Shown in pieces: positions 35,467-43,163 of a DNA stretch of 64,000 bases. The notes under the pieces were generated by a model. The model saw only the letters and a program-made list of their open reading frames with translations. It was not told the DNA's origin and ran no database searches. A program made the position numbers and the translations under genes. The stretch's first letter is position 1. Each line of letters begins with the position of its first letter. The stretch is from Ruminococcaceae bacterium AM07-15 (GTDB taxonomy: Bacteria; Bacillota; Clostridia; Oscillospirales; Butyricicoccaceae): positions 8,531 through 72,530 of the forward strand of contig QUDE01000016.1 of the NCBI GenBank assembly GCA_003477405.1, written 5' to 3'.

Positions 35467-36237
35467 ATGCAGGGAAAAGTGGAGATCTGCGGCGTCAACA
35501 CATCCAAACTGCCTACTCTGACGGGAAAAGAAACCAGGGAGCTTCTGGAACAGGCCAGGGGTGGAGACAAGCAGGCCCGGGAGAAACTCATTGCCGGGAA
35601 TCTGCGGCTGGTGCTTTCGGTGGTGCAGCGGTTCGGCGGCCGGGGAGAAGCAGCCGACGATCTGTTCCAGGTGGGATGCGTGGGGCTGATCAAGTCCATC
35701 GACCATTTTGATCTCAGCCTGAATGTGCGGTTTTCCACCTATGCCGTGCCCATGATCATCGGCGAGATCCGCCGGTATCTCCGGGACAACAGCCCGGTGC
35801 GGGTGAGCCGCTCCCTGCGGGACAACGCCTACAAGGCCCTCACCGCCCGGGAGGCCTTCACCAAGGAGCACCAGCGGGAGCCCACCGTGGAGGAGATCGC
35901 TCAGGCCATCGGCATGAAGCGGGAAGAGGTGGTCTTTGCCCTGGATGCCATCTCCGACCCCATTTCCCTTTATGAGCCGGTGTACCAGGACGGGGGCGAT
36001 GCCATCTGCGTGATGGATCAGGTGCGGGACCCGAAAAACACCGACGACAGCTGGATTGAGCAGATCGCCATGAAGCAGGCCATGAGCGGTCTGAGCGAGC
36101 GGGAGAAGCGGATTCTGGCCCTGCGGTTTTACGACGGCCGTACCCAGATCGAGGTGGCCAAGGAGATCGGCATCTCCCAGGCCCAGGTCTCCCGCCTGGA
36201 AAAGGGCGTCATCGAAAAGATCAAAAAACAGCTCTAA
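35467..36237 (+). CDS. sigG: RNA polymerase sigma-G, late forespore sigma factor
   Basis: 256 residues; ATG with GGGAGGAACACG upstream. N-terminal VEICGVNTSKLPTLT is the characteristic SigG start. Region 2: NLRLVLSVVQRF and DDLFQVGCVGLIKSIDHFD; region 3 EPTVEEIAQAIGM; region 4 TQIEVAKEIGISQAQVSRLE. It directs late forespore transcription, including the signal for later mother-cell events. It is separated from sigE by 686 bp of repeats and bracketed by inverted M5 copies. Confidence 0.95.
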   Translation: MQGKVEICGVNTSKLPTLTGKETRELLEQARGGDKQAREKLIAGNLRLVLSVVQRFGGRGEAADDLFQVGCVGLIKSIDHFDLSLNVRFSTYAVPMIIGEIRRYLRDNSPVRVSRSLRDNAYKALTAREAFTKEHQREPTVEEIAQAIGMKREEVVFALDAISDPISLYEPVYQDGGDAICVMDQVRDPKNTDDSWIEQIAMKQAMSGLSEREKRILALRFYDGRTQIEVAKEIGISQAQVSRLEKGVIEKIKKQL

Positions 36238-36570
36238 AGCCAGAGCCTTCCCTGCGGGGAAGGCTGCCCCAGGTTTCTTCCCGGCGACGAAAGCGCCGGG
36301 CCCCTCCTGGGCCACTTGCGGCGTGTTATTTTGACACAAGGTCAAAATAACTTGCAAATCGGTAGGTGACGCCGCCGCTGGCTTTCGGGGAAAAACTAAG
36401 TTTTTCCCCGACCTTTTTCCAGCCTCCCGGCGGGGCCAGCGTGACGCTGGCCCAGTGCCTGGGCTGTCGTATTGTGCTGCCGCACCCGGCAGGTTGTGTG
36501 AAGAAGGGCAAAGAAAGTATGGTCGTCCGGCCACCGGACCCGTCCGGACACCGGACCCGGCTCAGAAGGG
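36238..36570. repeat. M5 structured repeat, forward copy, plus M1 fragments, right of sigG
   Basis: M5 spans about 36243-36440: AGCCTTCCC-TGC-GGGAAGGCT, CCCGGCG...CGCCGGG enclosed by CCCCAGG...CCTCCTGGG, GTTATTTTGAC-ACAAG-GTCAAAATAAC (36325-36351) and GGGGAAAAAC...GTTTTTCCCC. Then caps CAGCGTGACGCTGG and GCCCAGTGCCTGGGC, an M1 tail and GTCCGGACACCGGAC. Confidence 0.82.
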
Positions 36571-37359
36571 TCACAGGGTCTCGCCGCCTTCGTAGGGGTC
36601 CGGTTCAGAAGTTGCATAGGCCCCATGCTGCCGCTCCTGCCGCTGCCACCGCTCCCAGCTCTCTGCGTTCCGCAAGGCCGCTTTCCAGTCCTGCATAGGG
36701 GTGCTGCCCACCATCCAGCCCTTGGCCTGGTAGAAATCCAGAAATCCCTGGGGGTCTACCGGAGAATTCCGCTCCAAAACATAATCCCGCACCTCTGAGA
36801 GGGTGGGTGGGTGAAAGCGTCGGGGCGCAAACCCTTCTGCTCCGGCTCCTTCTTCTGTTTCTTCTGCTTTTTCTGCTTCTGCTTCTGTTTCTGTTTCTTT
36901 TTCTTCTTCTGTATTGGCATACCCTTCCCCGGACCCTTTATGGATGCGTGCAGAGACCGCCTTTTGCAGCAGGGAATAGGGCTTTTCCATCTGACGCAGA
37001 AGATCGGCCAGAAGGGAAAACAGCGGGCTTTGGGGCAGGTCCTGGAAAATGGTGCAGGCTTTTTTCTGCACATTCACATTGTCCAGCGGGTTTGTCCGGA
37101 GAAAATCGGTGAGCAGTACCATTTCTTCCTCCTGGTCATAGGCCAGCAGCCCGGCTTCCTCCAGCTCCCGGAACCCTTCCTCTACCCGCTGGGGCTCCAT
37201 TCCCAGATCGGCACAGCAGTATGCCTGGGGCAGGGAATACAGGCCCAGCATATTCCGGTGGGGACAGCTGAACAGGTACAGGTACAAAAGACGGCCCGTC
37301 TCGCTCAGCCCTTTCTGCTTCATCTGCCGCCATAGACCTTGGTCGATCTTGGTATACAT
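36571..37359 (-). CDS. Phage replisome-organiser-like protein
   Basis: 262 residues from ATG 37359 (GGAAAGGACGG upstream). The N-terminal winged-helix region has DQGLWRQMKQKGLSETGRLL; a low-complexity Glu/Thr stretch (NTEEEKETETEAEAEKAEET) follows; the C-terminus has the DnaD/replisome-organiser-like helical module SEVRDYVLERNSPVDPQGF with QDWKAALRNAESWE. Such proteins load the helicase in Firmicute phages. It stands alone on the minus strand, 6 kb from the phage structural genes, with no helicase beside it: a possible prophage remnant, or a domesticated gene. Confidence 0.65.
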   Translation of the reverse strand: MYTKIDQGLWRQMKQKGLSETGRLLYLYLFSCPHRNMLGLYSLPQAYCCADLGMEPQRVEEGFRELEEAGLLAYDQEEEMVLLTDFLRTNPLDNVNVQKKACTIFQDLPQSPLFSLLADLLRQMEKPYSLLQKAVSARIHKGSGEGYANTEEEKETETEAEAEKAEETEEGAGAEGFAPRRFHPPTLSEVRDYVLERNSPVDPQGFLDFYQAKGWMVGSTPMQDWKAALRNAESWERWQRQERQHGAYATSEPDPYEGGETL

Positions 37360-37426
37360 ATTCTTTTCCGTCCTTTCCCTCTTTTTTCTGTCCCCATCGT
37401 ACCACACCTTTCCCGGTCTTTTTCGT

Positions 37427-37532
37427 GCAGCGTGACGCTGCACCCATACTGCGCTCCCGCGCTGGGCAATAGAACCAGGGCCGGTTGTGTCAATCAAGGC
37501 AAAGAGAGGAACGGCTGTGGCGGCTCGCCACC
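37427..37532. repeat. Repeat block upstream of thiT
   Basis: Cap GCAGCGTGACGCTGC, an M1 body and cap GTGGCGGCTCGCCAC, the last ending one base before the thiT -35 box. Confidence 0.8.
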
Positions 37533-37561
37533 TTGACAAAATACAAGGGGTGGAGTATACT
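37533..37561 (+). promoter_or_regulatory. Sigma-A promoter of the thiT transcript
   Basis: TTGACA, 17 bp, TATACT: near consensus. Confidence 0.85.
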
Positions 37562-37571
37562 TCCTATGACA

Positions 37572-37663
37572 AGTGGACAGGGGTGCTGGTTTTCATGCCG
37601 GCTGAGAGACGGATAGACCGTCAACCCTCAAACCTGATCTGGGTAATGCCAGCGTAGGAAGAG
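37572..37663 (+). promoter_or_regulatory. TPP riboswitch (THI element)
   Basis: Conserved segments in order: GGGGTGC, GCTGAGAGA, ACCCTCAAACCTGATCTG and GGTAATGCCAGCGTAGGAA. It binds thiamine pyrophosphate. The downstream intrinsic terminator and thiT gene imply transcription attenuation when TPP is plentiful. Confidence 0.93.
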
Positions 37664-37718
37664 ATCATTATGGGCTTTGTTCTGCTGCCGGGTATGGCAG
37701 CGGCATCACGCCGCCTTT

Positions 37719-37750
37719 CATCGCGGGCATTGTTCCCGCGATTTTTTTGT
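37719..37750 (+). terminator. Riboswitch-controlled terminator
   Basis: ATCGCGGG-CATTGTT-CCCGCGAT followed by TTTTT, between the TPP aptamer and thiT. Confidence 0.85.
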
Positions 37751-37779
37751 TGCCTTCGGGCAGGGAAAGGATGGGTACG

Positions 37780-38331
37780 ATGCAGAAAAACAACACAAGA
37801 AGACTGACCGAAAGCGCCATTATGGTGGCCCTGGCCGCCGTGCTGGCCATGGTAAAGGTGTGGGAGATGCCCCTGGGCGGCTCGGTGACCGCCGCTTGTA
37901 TGGCTCCCATCATCTTCATCGCTTTGCGCTATGGCGCCAAGTGGGGCCTTTTCACCGGATTGGTCTTTGCCGTCATTCAGATGATCGAGGGATTCTGGGC
38001 CCCGCCGGTGCGCACGCTGCTGTGGTTCTTTCTGGTGGTGATGCTGGACTATGTGCTGCCCTTCGGCCTGCTGGGTCTGGCGCCCCTGGTGGCCCGCCGC
38101 TTCAAAAACGCCGTGGTGGGCGCAGCGTCGGCCACGGTGGCCGTGTGCGTCATCCGGTTTTTGTGCCACTTCCTCTCGGGCATCATCATCTGGCACACCG
38201 GCGATCCCGCTGTGCCCGACTGGGTCTGGTCTCTGACCTATAACGGCACCTTTATGATCCCCGAAACCATCATCAATGCCCTGGCCGTGGCCGCGTTGGT
38301 GAAGTTTGTGAAGCTGCCGAAAGCAGCGTGA
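37780..38331 (+). CDS. thiT: Thiamine transporter S component (ECF type)
   Basis: 183 residues from ATG 37780, chosen because GGGAAAGG lies 9 bp upstream; in-frame ATGs at 37771 and earlier are possible. Six membrane helices; family features are TESAIMVALAAVLAMVKVWEMP at the N-terminus (given as a region), LRYGAKWGLFTGLVFAVIQM, DYVLPFGLLGLAPL and FLCHFLSGIIIW. It binds thiamine for an ECF transporter, consistent with the TPP riboswitch in front. The last residues KAA and the TGA stop come from the repeat palindrome CAGCGTGACGCTG. Confidence 0.9.
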   Translation: MQKNNTRRLTESAIMVALAAVLAMVKVWEMPLGGSVTAACMAPIIFIALRYGAKWGLFTGLVFAVIQMIEGFWAPPVRTLLWFFLVVMLDYVLPFGLLGLAPLVARRFKNAVVGAASATVAVCVIRFLCHFLSGIIIWHTGDPAVPDWVWSLTYNGTFMIPETIINALAVAALVKFVKLPKAA

Positions 38332-38635
38332 CGCTGGTCCGGTGGCCGGACGGCCATATCTTCTTTGCCGCCCGGAGCACAACCAGCCTTCGTTCTGTTG
38401 CCCAGCGCGGGAGCGCAGTATGGGTGCAGCGTCACGCTGCACAATCCCCCCTGACTGCCTTTGGCAGTCTGCCCCCCCTTTGCACAAGGGGGGCTTTTCT
38501 TTGCCCTTTTTCATACAACCGGCTTTTCTGCGGCAATCGCCTGGGACTGCATCCCGGCCCCTACCGGCAGAGCCGGAGCACCGAGGGCCGCAACGCATAC
38601 AGCCGGGGAGAGTATGGGTGCGGAGGCACTCCGCC
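38323..38635. repeat. Repeat mosaic
   Basis: Cap CAGCGTGACGCTGG, GTCCGGTGGCCGGACGG, M1, cap GCAGCGTCACGCTGC, M4 with hairpin GACTGCCTTTGGCAGTC (38443-38494), inverted M2 with TCGGTGCTCCGGCTCTGCC and cap GCGGAGGCACTCCGC directly before a -35 box. Confidence 0.82.
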
Positions 38636-38664
38636 TTGACAATGGGATTTGGGCAAGTTACACT
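38636..38664 (+). promoter_or_regulatory. Sigma-A promoter
   Basis: TTGACA, 17 bp, TACACT, two bases after a repeat cap. Confidence 0.8.
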
Positions 38665-38707
38665 AAAACCAGTGAAAATACATTCCTTTTTTGCAGGAGG
38701 TAATGAG

Positions 38708-39808
38708 ATGCAGTACAGCAATTTCCCGAAATTCGGTAAGATCTCCAAACTGGGCTTCGGCGCCATGCGTTTCCCCAAAAAGGCCGATGGCACCATCGAC
38801 CAGGAGCAGGTCAATGAGATGATCCGCACCGCCTATGTTCACGGCGTCAACTATTTCGACACCGCCTATGTCTATGGCGGCGGCGCCAGCGAAAAAGCCC
38901 TGGGCGAGGCCCTGAAGCAGTTCCCCCGGGATTCCTTCTTCCTGGCTGACAAGCACCCCTTCTATAACCTGAAAACCAAAGAGGAACGGGATGAGTTCTT
39001 CCAGACCTCCCTGGATCGCTGCGGCGTGGAGTATTTCGACTTCTACCTGATGCACGCCGTCAACAGCAAAAACGCCCAGGGCCTGGTGGATTATGATATG
39101 GTGAACTGGGCGCTGGAAAAGAAGAAAGAGGGCAAGATCCGCTTCCTGGGTCTGTCCATGCACGACACCAACGATCTGCTTTTAAAGCTGCTGGATCTCA
39201 ATGACTGGGATTTCGTCCAGATCCAGTACAACTACCTGGACACCGAGGGCGAACCGGGCAAGACCGGTTACGAAGAGCTGCTGCGCCGGAATATCCCCAT
39301 GATTATCATGGAGCCGCTGAAGGGTGGCGTGCTGGTCAACCTGCCGGAGCACATCACAAAGCCCTTCCAGGAGCTGGGCAAGAGCAACCCGGAGATGGGC
39401 CTGCGCTGGATCGGGGAGAAGGAGGGCATCGTTACCGTTCTTTCCGGTATGTCCACCCTGGAGCAGGCCAAGGACAACCTGGCTATTTTCCAGAATATGC
39501 AGCCGCTGAATGAACAGGAGCTGAAGGCCATCCAGCAGGTGAAGGAGAACATCATCGCTTCTCAGAAGGTGGGCTGCACCGGCTGTAATTATTGCTCGGT
39601 GTGTCCCATGGGCATTGATATCTCCGGTACCTTCAAGGCCTGGAACACCAAGGCCATGAACGAGGGCAGCTCCAACTGGATTTCCGGCGCCGCTATTGAT
39701 GCTGATATGATCCGTAAGTGCGTGGAGTGCGGTCAGTGCGCCGCCCATTGCCCCCAGAAGATCGATATCCCGGGTAAGCTGAAAGAAGTGCTGGAGTACT
39801 TCGGCTAG
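38708..39808 (+). CDS. Aldo/keto reductase with C-terminal ferredoxin domain
   Basis: 366 residues from ATG 38708 (AGGAGG 6-7 bp upstream). An AKR barrel comes first: LGFGAMRFPKK, FDTAYVYGGGASEKALGEAL with the catalytic Asp/Tyr, ADKHP (Lys) and YLMHAVN (His). The last ~70 residues carry two 4Fe-4S clusters, CTGCNYCSVCPMGID and CVECGQCAAHCPQKIDIP. These clostridial fusions are thought to couple carbonyl reduction to ferredoxin-type electron transfer. Substrate unknown. Own promoter; stop codon CTAG runs into a repeat cap. Confidence 0.9.
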   Translation: MQYSNFPKFGKISKLGFGAMRFPKKADGTIDQEQVNEMIRTAYVHGVNYFDTAYVYGGGASEKALGEALKQFPRDSFFLADKHPFYNLKTKEERDEFFQTSLDRCGVEYFDFYLMHAVNSKNAQGLVDYDMVNWALEKKKEGKIRFLGLSMHDTNDLLLKLLDLNDWDFVQIQYNYLDTEGEPGKTGYEELLRRNIPMIIMEPLKGGVLVNLPEHITKPFQELGKSNPEMGLRWIGEKEGIVTVLSGMSTLEQAKDNLAIFQNMQPLNEQELKAIQQVKENIIASQKVGCTGCNYCSVCPMGIDISGTFKAWNTKAMNEGSSNWISGAAIDADMIRKCVECGQCAAHCPQKIDIPGKLKEVLEYFG

Positions 39809-40127
39809 CCCAGTGCCTGGGCCGTCATACTGCGCTGCCGCGCTGGGCAACAGCACCCAGGGTTGGCTGTTTCCCGAGCAGCAAAGAAGATATGGCCGTC
39901 CGGCCACCGGACCAGCGTGACGCTGCACCCATACTGCGCTGCCGCGCTGGGCAGATTGTATGAAGAAGGGCGAAGACAGTATGGCTGTCCGGACACCGGA
40001 CTTTCCCGACCTTTTTCCAGCCTCCCGGCGGGGCTCGGTAGGGGCCAAGTGAACACAACTGGCCCGGGCTCTGTAAGTTGGATGAAAAGATGAAAAAAGT
40101 CTCCCTTCGGGGAGGCTTTTTTCTGCC
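39807..40127. repeat. Repeat mosaic with terminator
   Basis: Cap GCCCAGTGCCTGGGC, M1, GTCCGGCCACCGGACC, CAGCGTGACGCTGC, M1, GTCCGGACACCGGAC, an M5-derived tail (GACCTTTTTCCAGCCTCCCG) and a terminator at 40093-40123 (AAAAAAGTCTCCC...GGAGGCTTTTTT). Confidence 0.8.
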
Positions 40128-40156
40128 TTGAGAATGAGAGAGAACTGTGGTATCAT
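40128..40156 (+). promoter_or_regulatory. Promoter of the HxlR regulator
   Basis: TTGAGA, 17 bp, TATCAT. Confidence 0.7.
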
Positions 40157-40201
40157 AGAAAAAGAGGATACAGAATATTTTTGCCAGAAGGAGAAGACAG
40201 C

Positions 40202-40567
40202 ATGGAAAAAATCCAGGTGACCTGTGAGATGGAAGTGACCCTCAAGATGATCGGGGGGAAGTGCAAGCCGCTGATTCTGGAGAGCCTGATTTCCCAGGGC
40301 ACCCAGCGGTTCAGCCAGCTGATGCGCCAGATCACCCAGGTCTCCCAGCGCACCCTGACCAATCAGCTGCGGGAGCTGGAAAAGGACGGGCTGATCTGCC
40401 GCACGGTCTATCCCCAGGTGCCCCCGCGGGTGGAATACTCCATCACCCCCAAGGGCCGGTCCCTGGAGACCATTCTGGAGCTGATGTGCGAGTGGGGCGA
40501 AAAGAATATGGACGACCGCTTTGAACTGACAAACCCCCAATGCGGTCCGGAGCCCGGACAGCCGTAA
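40202..40567 (+). CDS. HxlR-family transcriptional regulator
   Basis: 121 residues from ATG 40202 (AGAAGGAGAAG upstream). The winged-helix HxlR signature is clear: EVTLKMIGGKCKPLILESL, GTQRFSQLMRQI, VSQRTLTNQLRELEKDGLI and VEYSITPKGRSL. Family members sense aldehydes or redox stress and often control neighbouring reductases. The nearest candidate is the aldo/keto reductase upstream. No operator was identified. Confidence 0.88.
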   Translation: MEKIQVTCEMEVTLKMIGGKCKPLILESLISQGTQRFSQLMRQITQVSQRTLTNQLRELEKDGLICRTVYPQVPPRVEYSITPKGRSLETILELMCEWGEKNMDDRFELTNPQCGPEPGQP

Positions 40568-40759
40568 CTCTCCCAGGCTGTATGCGTTACCATGCCTCGG
40601 TGCTCCGGGTGTGATAAACCATCACCCGGAAGGGGCCACGACGAAGTCCTGGCAAAGTGCATAACAAAAAACCTCCCTGATGGGAGGTTTTTTGTTATGT
40701 AATCAACTTGGTTCTATTGCTTAGCGCGGGAGCGCAGTATGGGTGCAGCGTCACGCTGC
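40568..40759. repeat. M2 repeat with bidirectional terminator
   Basis: M2 (GGGTGTGATAAACCATCACC) then AACAAAAAACCTCCC-TGAT-GGGAGGTTTTTTGTT (40662-40699), serving both convergent genes, then an M1 tail and CAGCGTCACGCTGC ending at the TAG of the minus-strand gene. Confidence 0.85.
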
Positions 40760-41962
40760 CTAGCTTTTCACGGAGAGGGTGGGTTCGTCGGGAGCGGGGA
40801 GGGGAGAGCGGCCCATGACCAGCTTGAGCAATACGGGGGTAATCAATGTGGTGACAATCACCATGGCCACCACCGCCGGGAAGAGGGAGGCATCCACCAG
40901 CCCGGCCTGCTCGCCCTTCTGGGCCACGATCAGGGCCACCTCGCCACGGGAGATCATGCCCACACCCACCGCCAGGGCATCATGGGCGGAGAACTTGCAC
41001 AGCTTGGCTCCCAGGCCGCAGCCGATCACCTTGGTGAGAATGGCAACCAGAGTCAGGGCCAGAGCAAAAGCGAAGAGGGACAGAGTGAAGCCATGAAGAT
41101 CGGTCTCGATGCCGACGCTGGCGAAAAATACCGGGGAAAAGAGCATATAAGAGGCGATGTTGATCTTCCGGGCGATGTAGGGCTGGGCCTCGGCGATGTT
41201 GCACAGGATCAGTCCGGCAAAATAAGCGCCGGTGATGTCAGCAATGCCGAAGAAGTGCTCGGCCACATAGGACAGAAGCAGGCAGAACACCAGACCATAA
41301 ATGGCGATGCGGCGGTGGTTGTAATAGGCCTTGCCCAGCTTCTGGAACAGCCGGTAGACCACAAAGCCCACCAGGGCCAGCAGCACGAAAAAGCCGATGA
41401 TCCGGCCCACCACCATCAGGGGTTTCACCGAGGGGTCGGTGAAGCTGGTGAGAATGGTGAGCACCACAATGCCCAGAATGTCGTCGATGACGGCTGCGCC
41501 CAGAATGGCGGTGCCTACCTTGCCACGGAGGCGCCCCAGCTCACGCAGGGTCTCCACGGTGATGGACACCGAAGTGGCCGCCAGCACAACGCCCACGAAC
41601 ACCGCCCGGAGCATGGCGTCATCCGTGGCCTGGGGGAAGAACAGCTTATAGCACAGAGAGCCGCCGATGAGGGGCACCACTACGCCGCAGGCGGCGATGA
41701 ACAGGGAGGTAAGCCCTGTTTTTTTCAGCTCCTTCAGGTCGGTGTCCAGACCGGCCAGGAACATGAGGAAGATCACGCCCAGCTCAGAGGTTTTCAGCAA
41801 AAAGTCGGTTTCCACCACCATATTCAGGCAGGTGGGCCCCAGCAGAAGTCCCGCCAAAAGGGCGCCCACCACCGAGGGCAGCTGCACCCGCTGGGAGATC
41901 AGGCCGAACACCTTGGTGGACAGCAGAATGATGGCCAGTGAAAGCAAAAAACGATAATCCAT
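40760..41962 (-). CDS. Cation:proton antiporter (CPA2 family)
   Basis: 400 residues from ATG 41962, chosen because AAGGG lies 9 bp upstream (an ATG at 41971 touches it). About 12-13 membrane helices. Family segments: GALLAGLLLGPTCLN, FLAGLDTDLKELKKTG, the ion-binding pair region AAVIDDILGIVVL (two Asp) and GMISRGEVALIVAQKG. It exchanges Na+ or K+ for protons. No C-terminal TrkA domain is present. Monocistronic. Confidence 0.87.
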   Translation of the reverse strand: MDYRFLLSLAIILLSTKVFGLISQRVQLPSVVGALLAGLLLGPTCLNMVVETDFLLKTSELGVIFLMFLAGLDTDLKELKKTGLTSLFIAACGVVVPLIGGSLCYKLFFPQATDDAMLRAVFVGVVLAATSVSITVETLRELGRLRGKVGTAILGAAVIDDILGIVVLTILTSFTDPSVKPLMVVGRIIGFFVLLALVGFVVYRLFQKLGKAYYNHRRIAIYGLVFCLLLSYVAEHFFGIADITGAYFAGLILCNIAEAQPYIARKINIASYMLFSPVFFASVGIETDLHGFTLSLFAFALALTLVAILTKVIGCGLGAKLCKFSAHDALAVGVGMISRGEVALIVAQKGEQAGLVDASLFPAVVAMVIVTTLITPVLLKLVMGRSPLPAPDEPTLSVKS

Positions 41963-42261
41963 GGGAACCATCCCTTCATCAATATATTGAATTGAAAAAA
42001 AGCAAGCATGAGTATCTCATATTTTTCCTTCCGGCGCAAGCGCAGATTGCACAAAATTCCGGCGATGAAGGGAAAAAATATTAGGATGGAGGGCAAAAAG
42101 GGGGAGATCAGGGCAAAATAGGGGCGAAGACTGTCAAAAAGATAACAAATCGGCGCTTATTTTCTCACCATCGACCAAAAACAAGGCAAAGGGGAGAGGA
42201 AAGCGCACAAGGCGTGCAAAAGACCGGACAAAGGGCGCATCCCCATGGACGAAAGGCCCCT
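41963..42261. other. Gene-free stretch upstream of the antiporter
   Basis: AT-rich just before the antiporter start (41975-42010), then purine-rich sequence without repeats, hairpins or a credible reading frame. It should hold the antiporter promoter, but I see no convincing boxes. Confidence 0.4.
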
Positions 42262-42290
42262 TTGACAAGGAAAGGAGGAGGGATTACAAT
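42262..42290 (+). promoter_or_regulatory. Consensus-like promoter with no gene behind it
   Basis: TTGACA, 17 bp, TACAAT. It reads into the structured repeat at 42289-42644 and no protein gene follows for 870 bp. Confidence 0.7.
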
Positions 42291-42644
42291 TAAATCGTAG
42301 CAGAGCCAGAGCCTTCGCTGCGGCGAAGGCTGCTCCAGGTTTCTTCCCGGCGCAAGCCGCCGGGCCCCTCCTGGAGCACCTGCGGCGTGTTATTTCGGCG
42401 TAAAGCCGAAATAACCATCAGGACGGAAGCCAACGCCGCCGCTGGCTCTCGGGGAAAAACTAAGTTTTTCCCCGACCTTTTTCGCGCCCCAGGCGGGGCC
42501 CCCGCCGGAGCCAGGTGGAAACAACCAGCCTGCGTGCTGTTGCCTGGTGTGAAGCGCAGTATGAAAGCGGCATTTGCTACCTGCGAATTACGATTTAATC
42601 GTTATTCTCCTGTGAAATCAGAGCCGCAGGGTCTCCTGCGGCTC
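42289..42644 (+). ncRNA. Candidate structured RNA containing an M5 module
   Basis: An 11-bp perfect inverted repeat, ATTAAATCGTA (42289-42299) and TACGATTTAAT (42589-42599), encloses a complete M5 module (42302-42512). That module has stems AGCCTTCGC-TGC-GGCGAAGGCT, CCCGGCG...CGCCGGG inside CTCCAGG...CCTGGAG, GTTATTTCGGC-GTAAA-GCCGAAATAAC (42389-42415) and GGGGAAAAAC...GTTTTTCCCC. A GAGCCGCAGG...CCTGCGGCTC hairpin (42621-42644) follows. A good promoter stands in front. It could instead be a small mobile repeat with terminal inverted repeats. Confidence 0.45.
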
Positions 42645-42909
42645 TGGAGTGCATCGAACCGGTCTTTTTGCGGCACTTGGCTAGGAATGCATCCTGGCCC
42701 CTTCCGGGTGATGGTTTATCACACCCGGAGCAGAGAGGCTCGTAACGCATCCCCACCGGAGACAGGAACGGCCGTCCGGCCACCGGACCCAGGATTGCAC
42801 CCTGGCCCCTTCCGGGTGATGGTTTATCACACCCGGAGCACGGGGGCCAACAACGCATGATGCCGGAGACAGGAACGGCCGTCCCGACACGGGACCAGCG
42901 TCACGCTGC
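42645..42909. repeat. Two inverted M2 copies with caps
   Basis: Inverted M2 at about 42670-42760 and again at 42790-42865, separated by GTCCGGCCACCGGAC; then GTCCCGACACGGGAC and CAGCGTCACGCTGC touching the stop of the small minus-strand gene. Confidence 0.82.
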
Positions 42910-43056
42910 CTAGCCGGGGGGTTGATCCACTACCGACTGGGTCACCACCTGATGAATGGAGGGGGACAGCCGGGTGAGGATGCCGGGTGCAAAATAGCCC
43001 GGATGATGGTCTGAGCTGAAAACATCGGGGAAATCCCGATGGATGGCGCTGTTCAT
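42910..43056 (-). CDS. Small protein of 48 residues, unknown
   Basis: ATG at 43056 has GAGGTG 7 bp upstream on the minus strand. The product begins MNSAIHRDFPDVFSSDHHPG, continues through a PGILTRLSPSIHQVV segment and ends VVDQPPG. Codon choice matches the genome. The stop TAG (CTAG) abuts a repeat cap exactly as at most other genes here, which supports it being real. No family recognised. It is divergent from the phage regulator at 43164, sharing a ~107-bp promoter region. Confidence 0.5.
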   Translation of the reverse strand: MNSAIHRDFPDVFSSDHHPGYFAPGILTRLSPSIHQVVTQSVVDQPPG

Positions 43057-43163
43057 ATCGTTTCACCTCACAGCTATTCTGTGCCGAAAGCAGGGGAAAA
43101 ACCCTGGAAAAACAATCCCGATACACCGCCTGCATACAAAGAAATGGAGGGAAAAGGAAAAAT

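Noticed and set aside
41899..42096. Possible 65-residue hydrophobic protein overlapping the antiporter start
   Set aside because: It overlaps a well-supported gene, has no ribosome binding site, and its hydrophobicity comes from the antiporter's N-terminal codons read in another frame.
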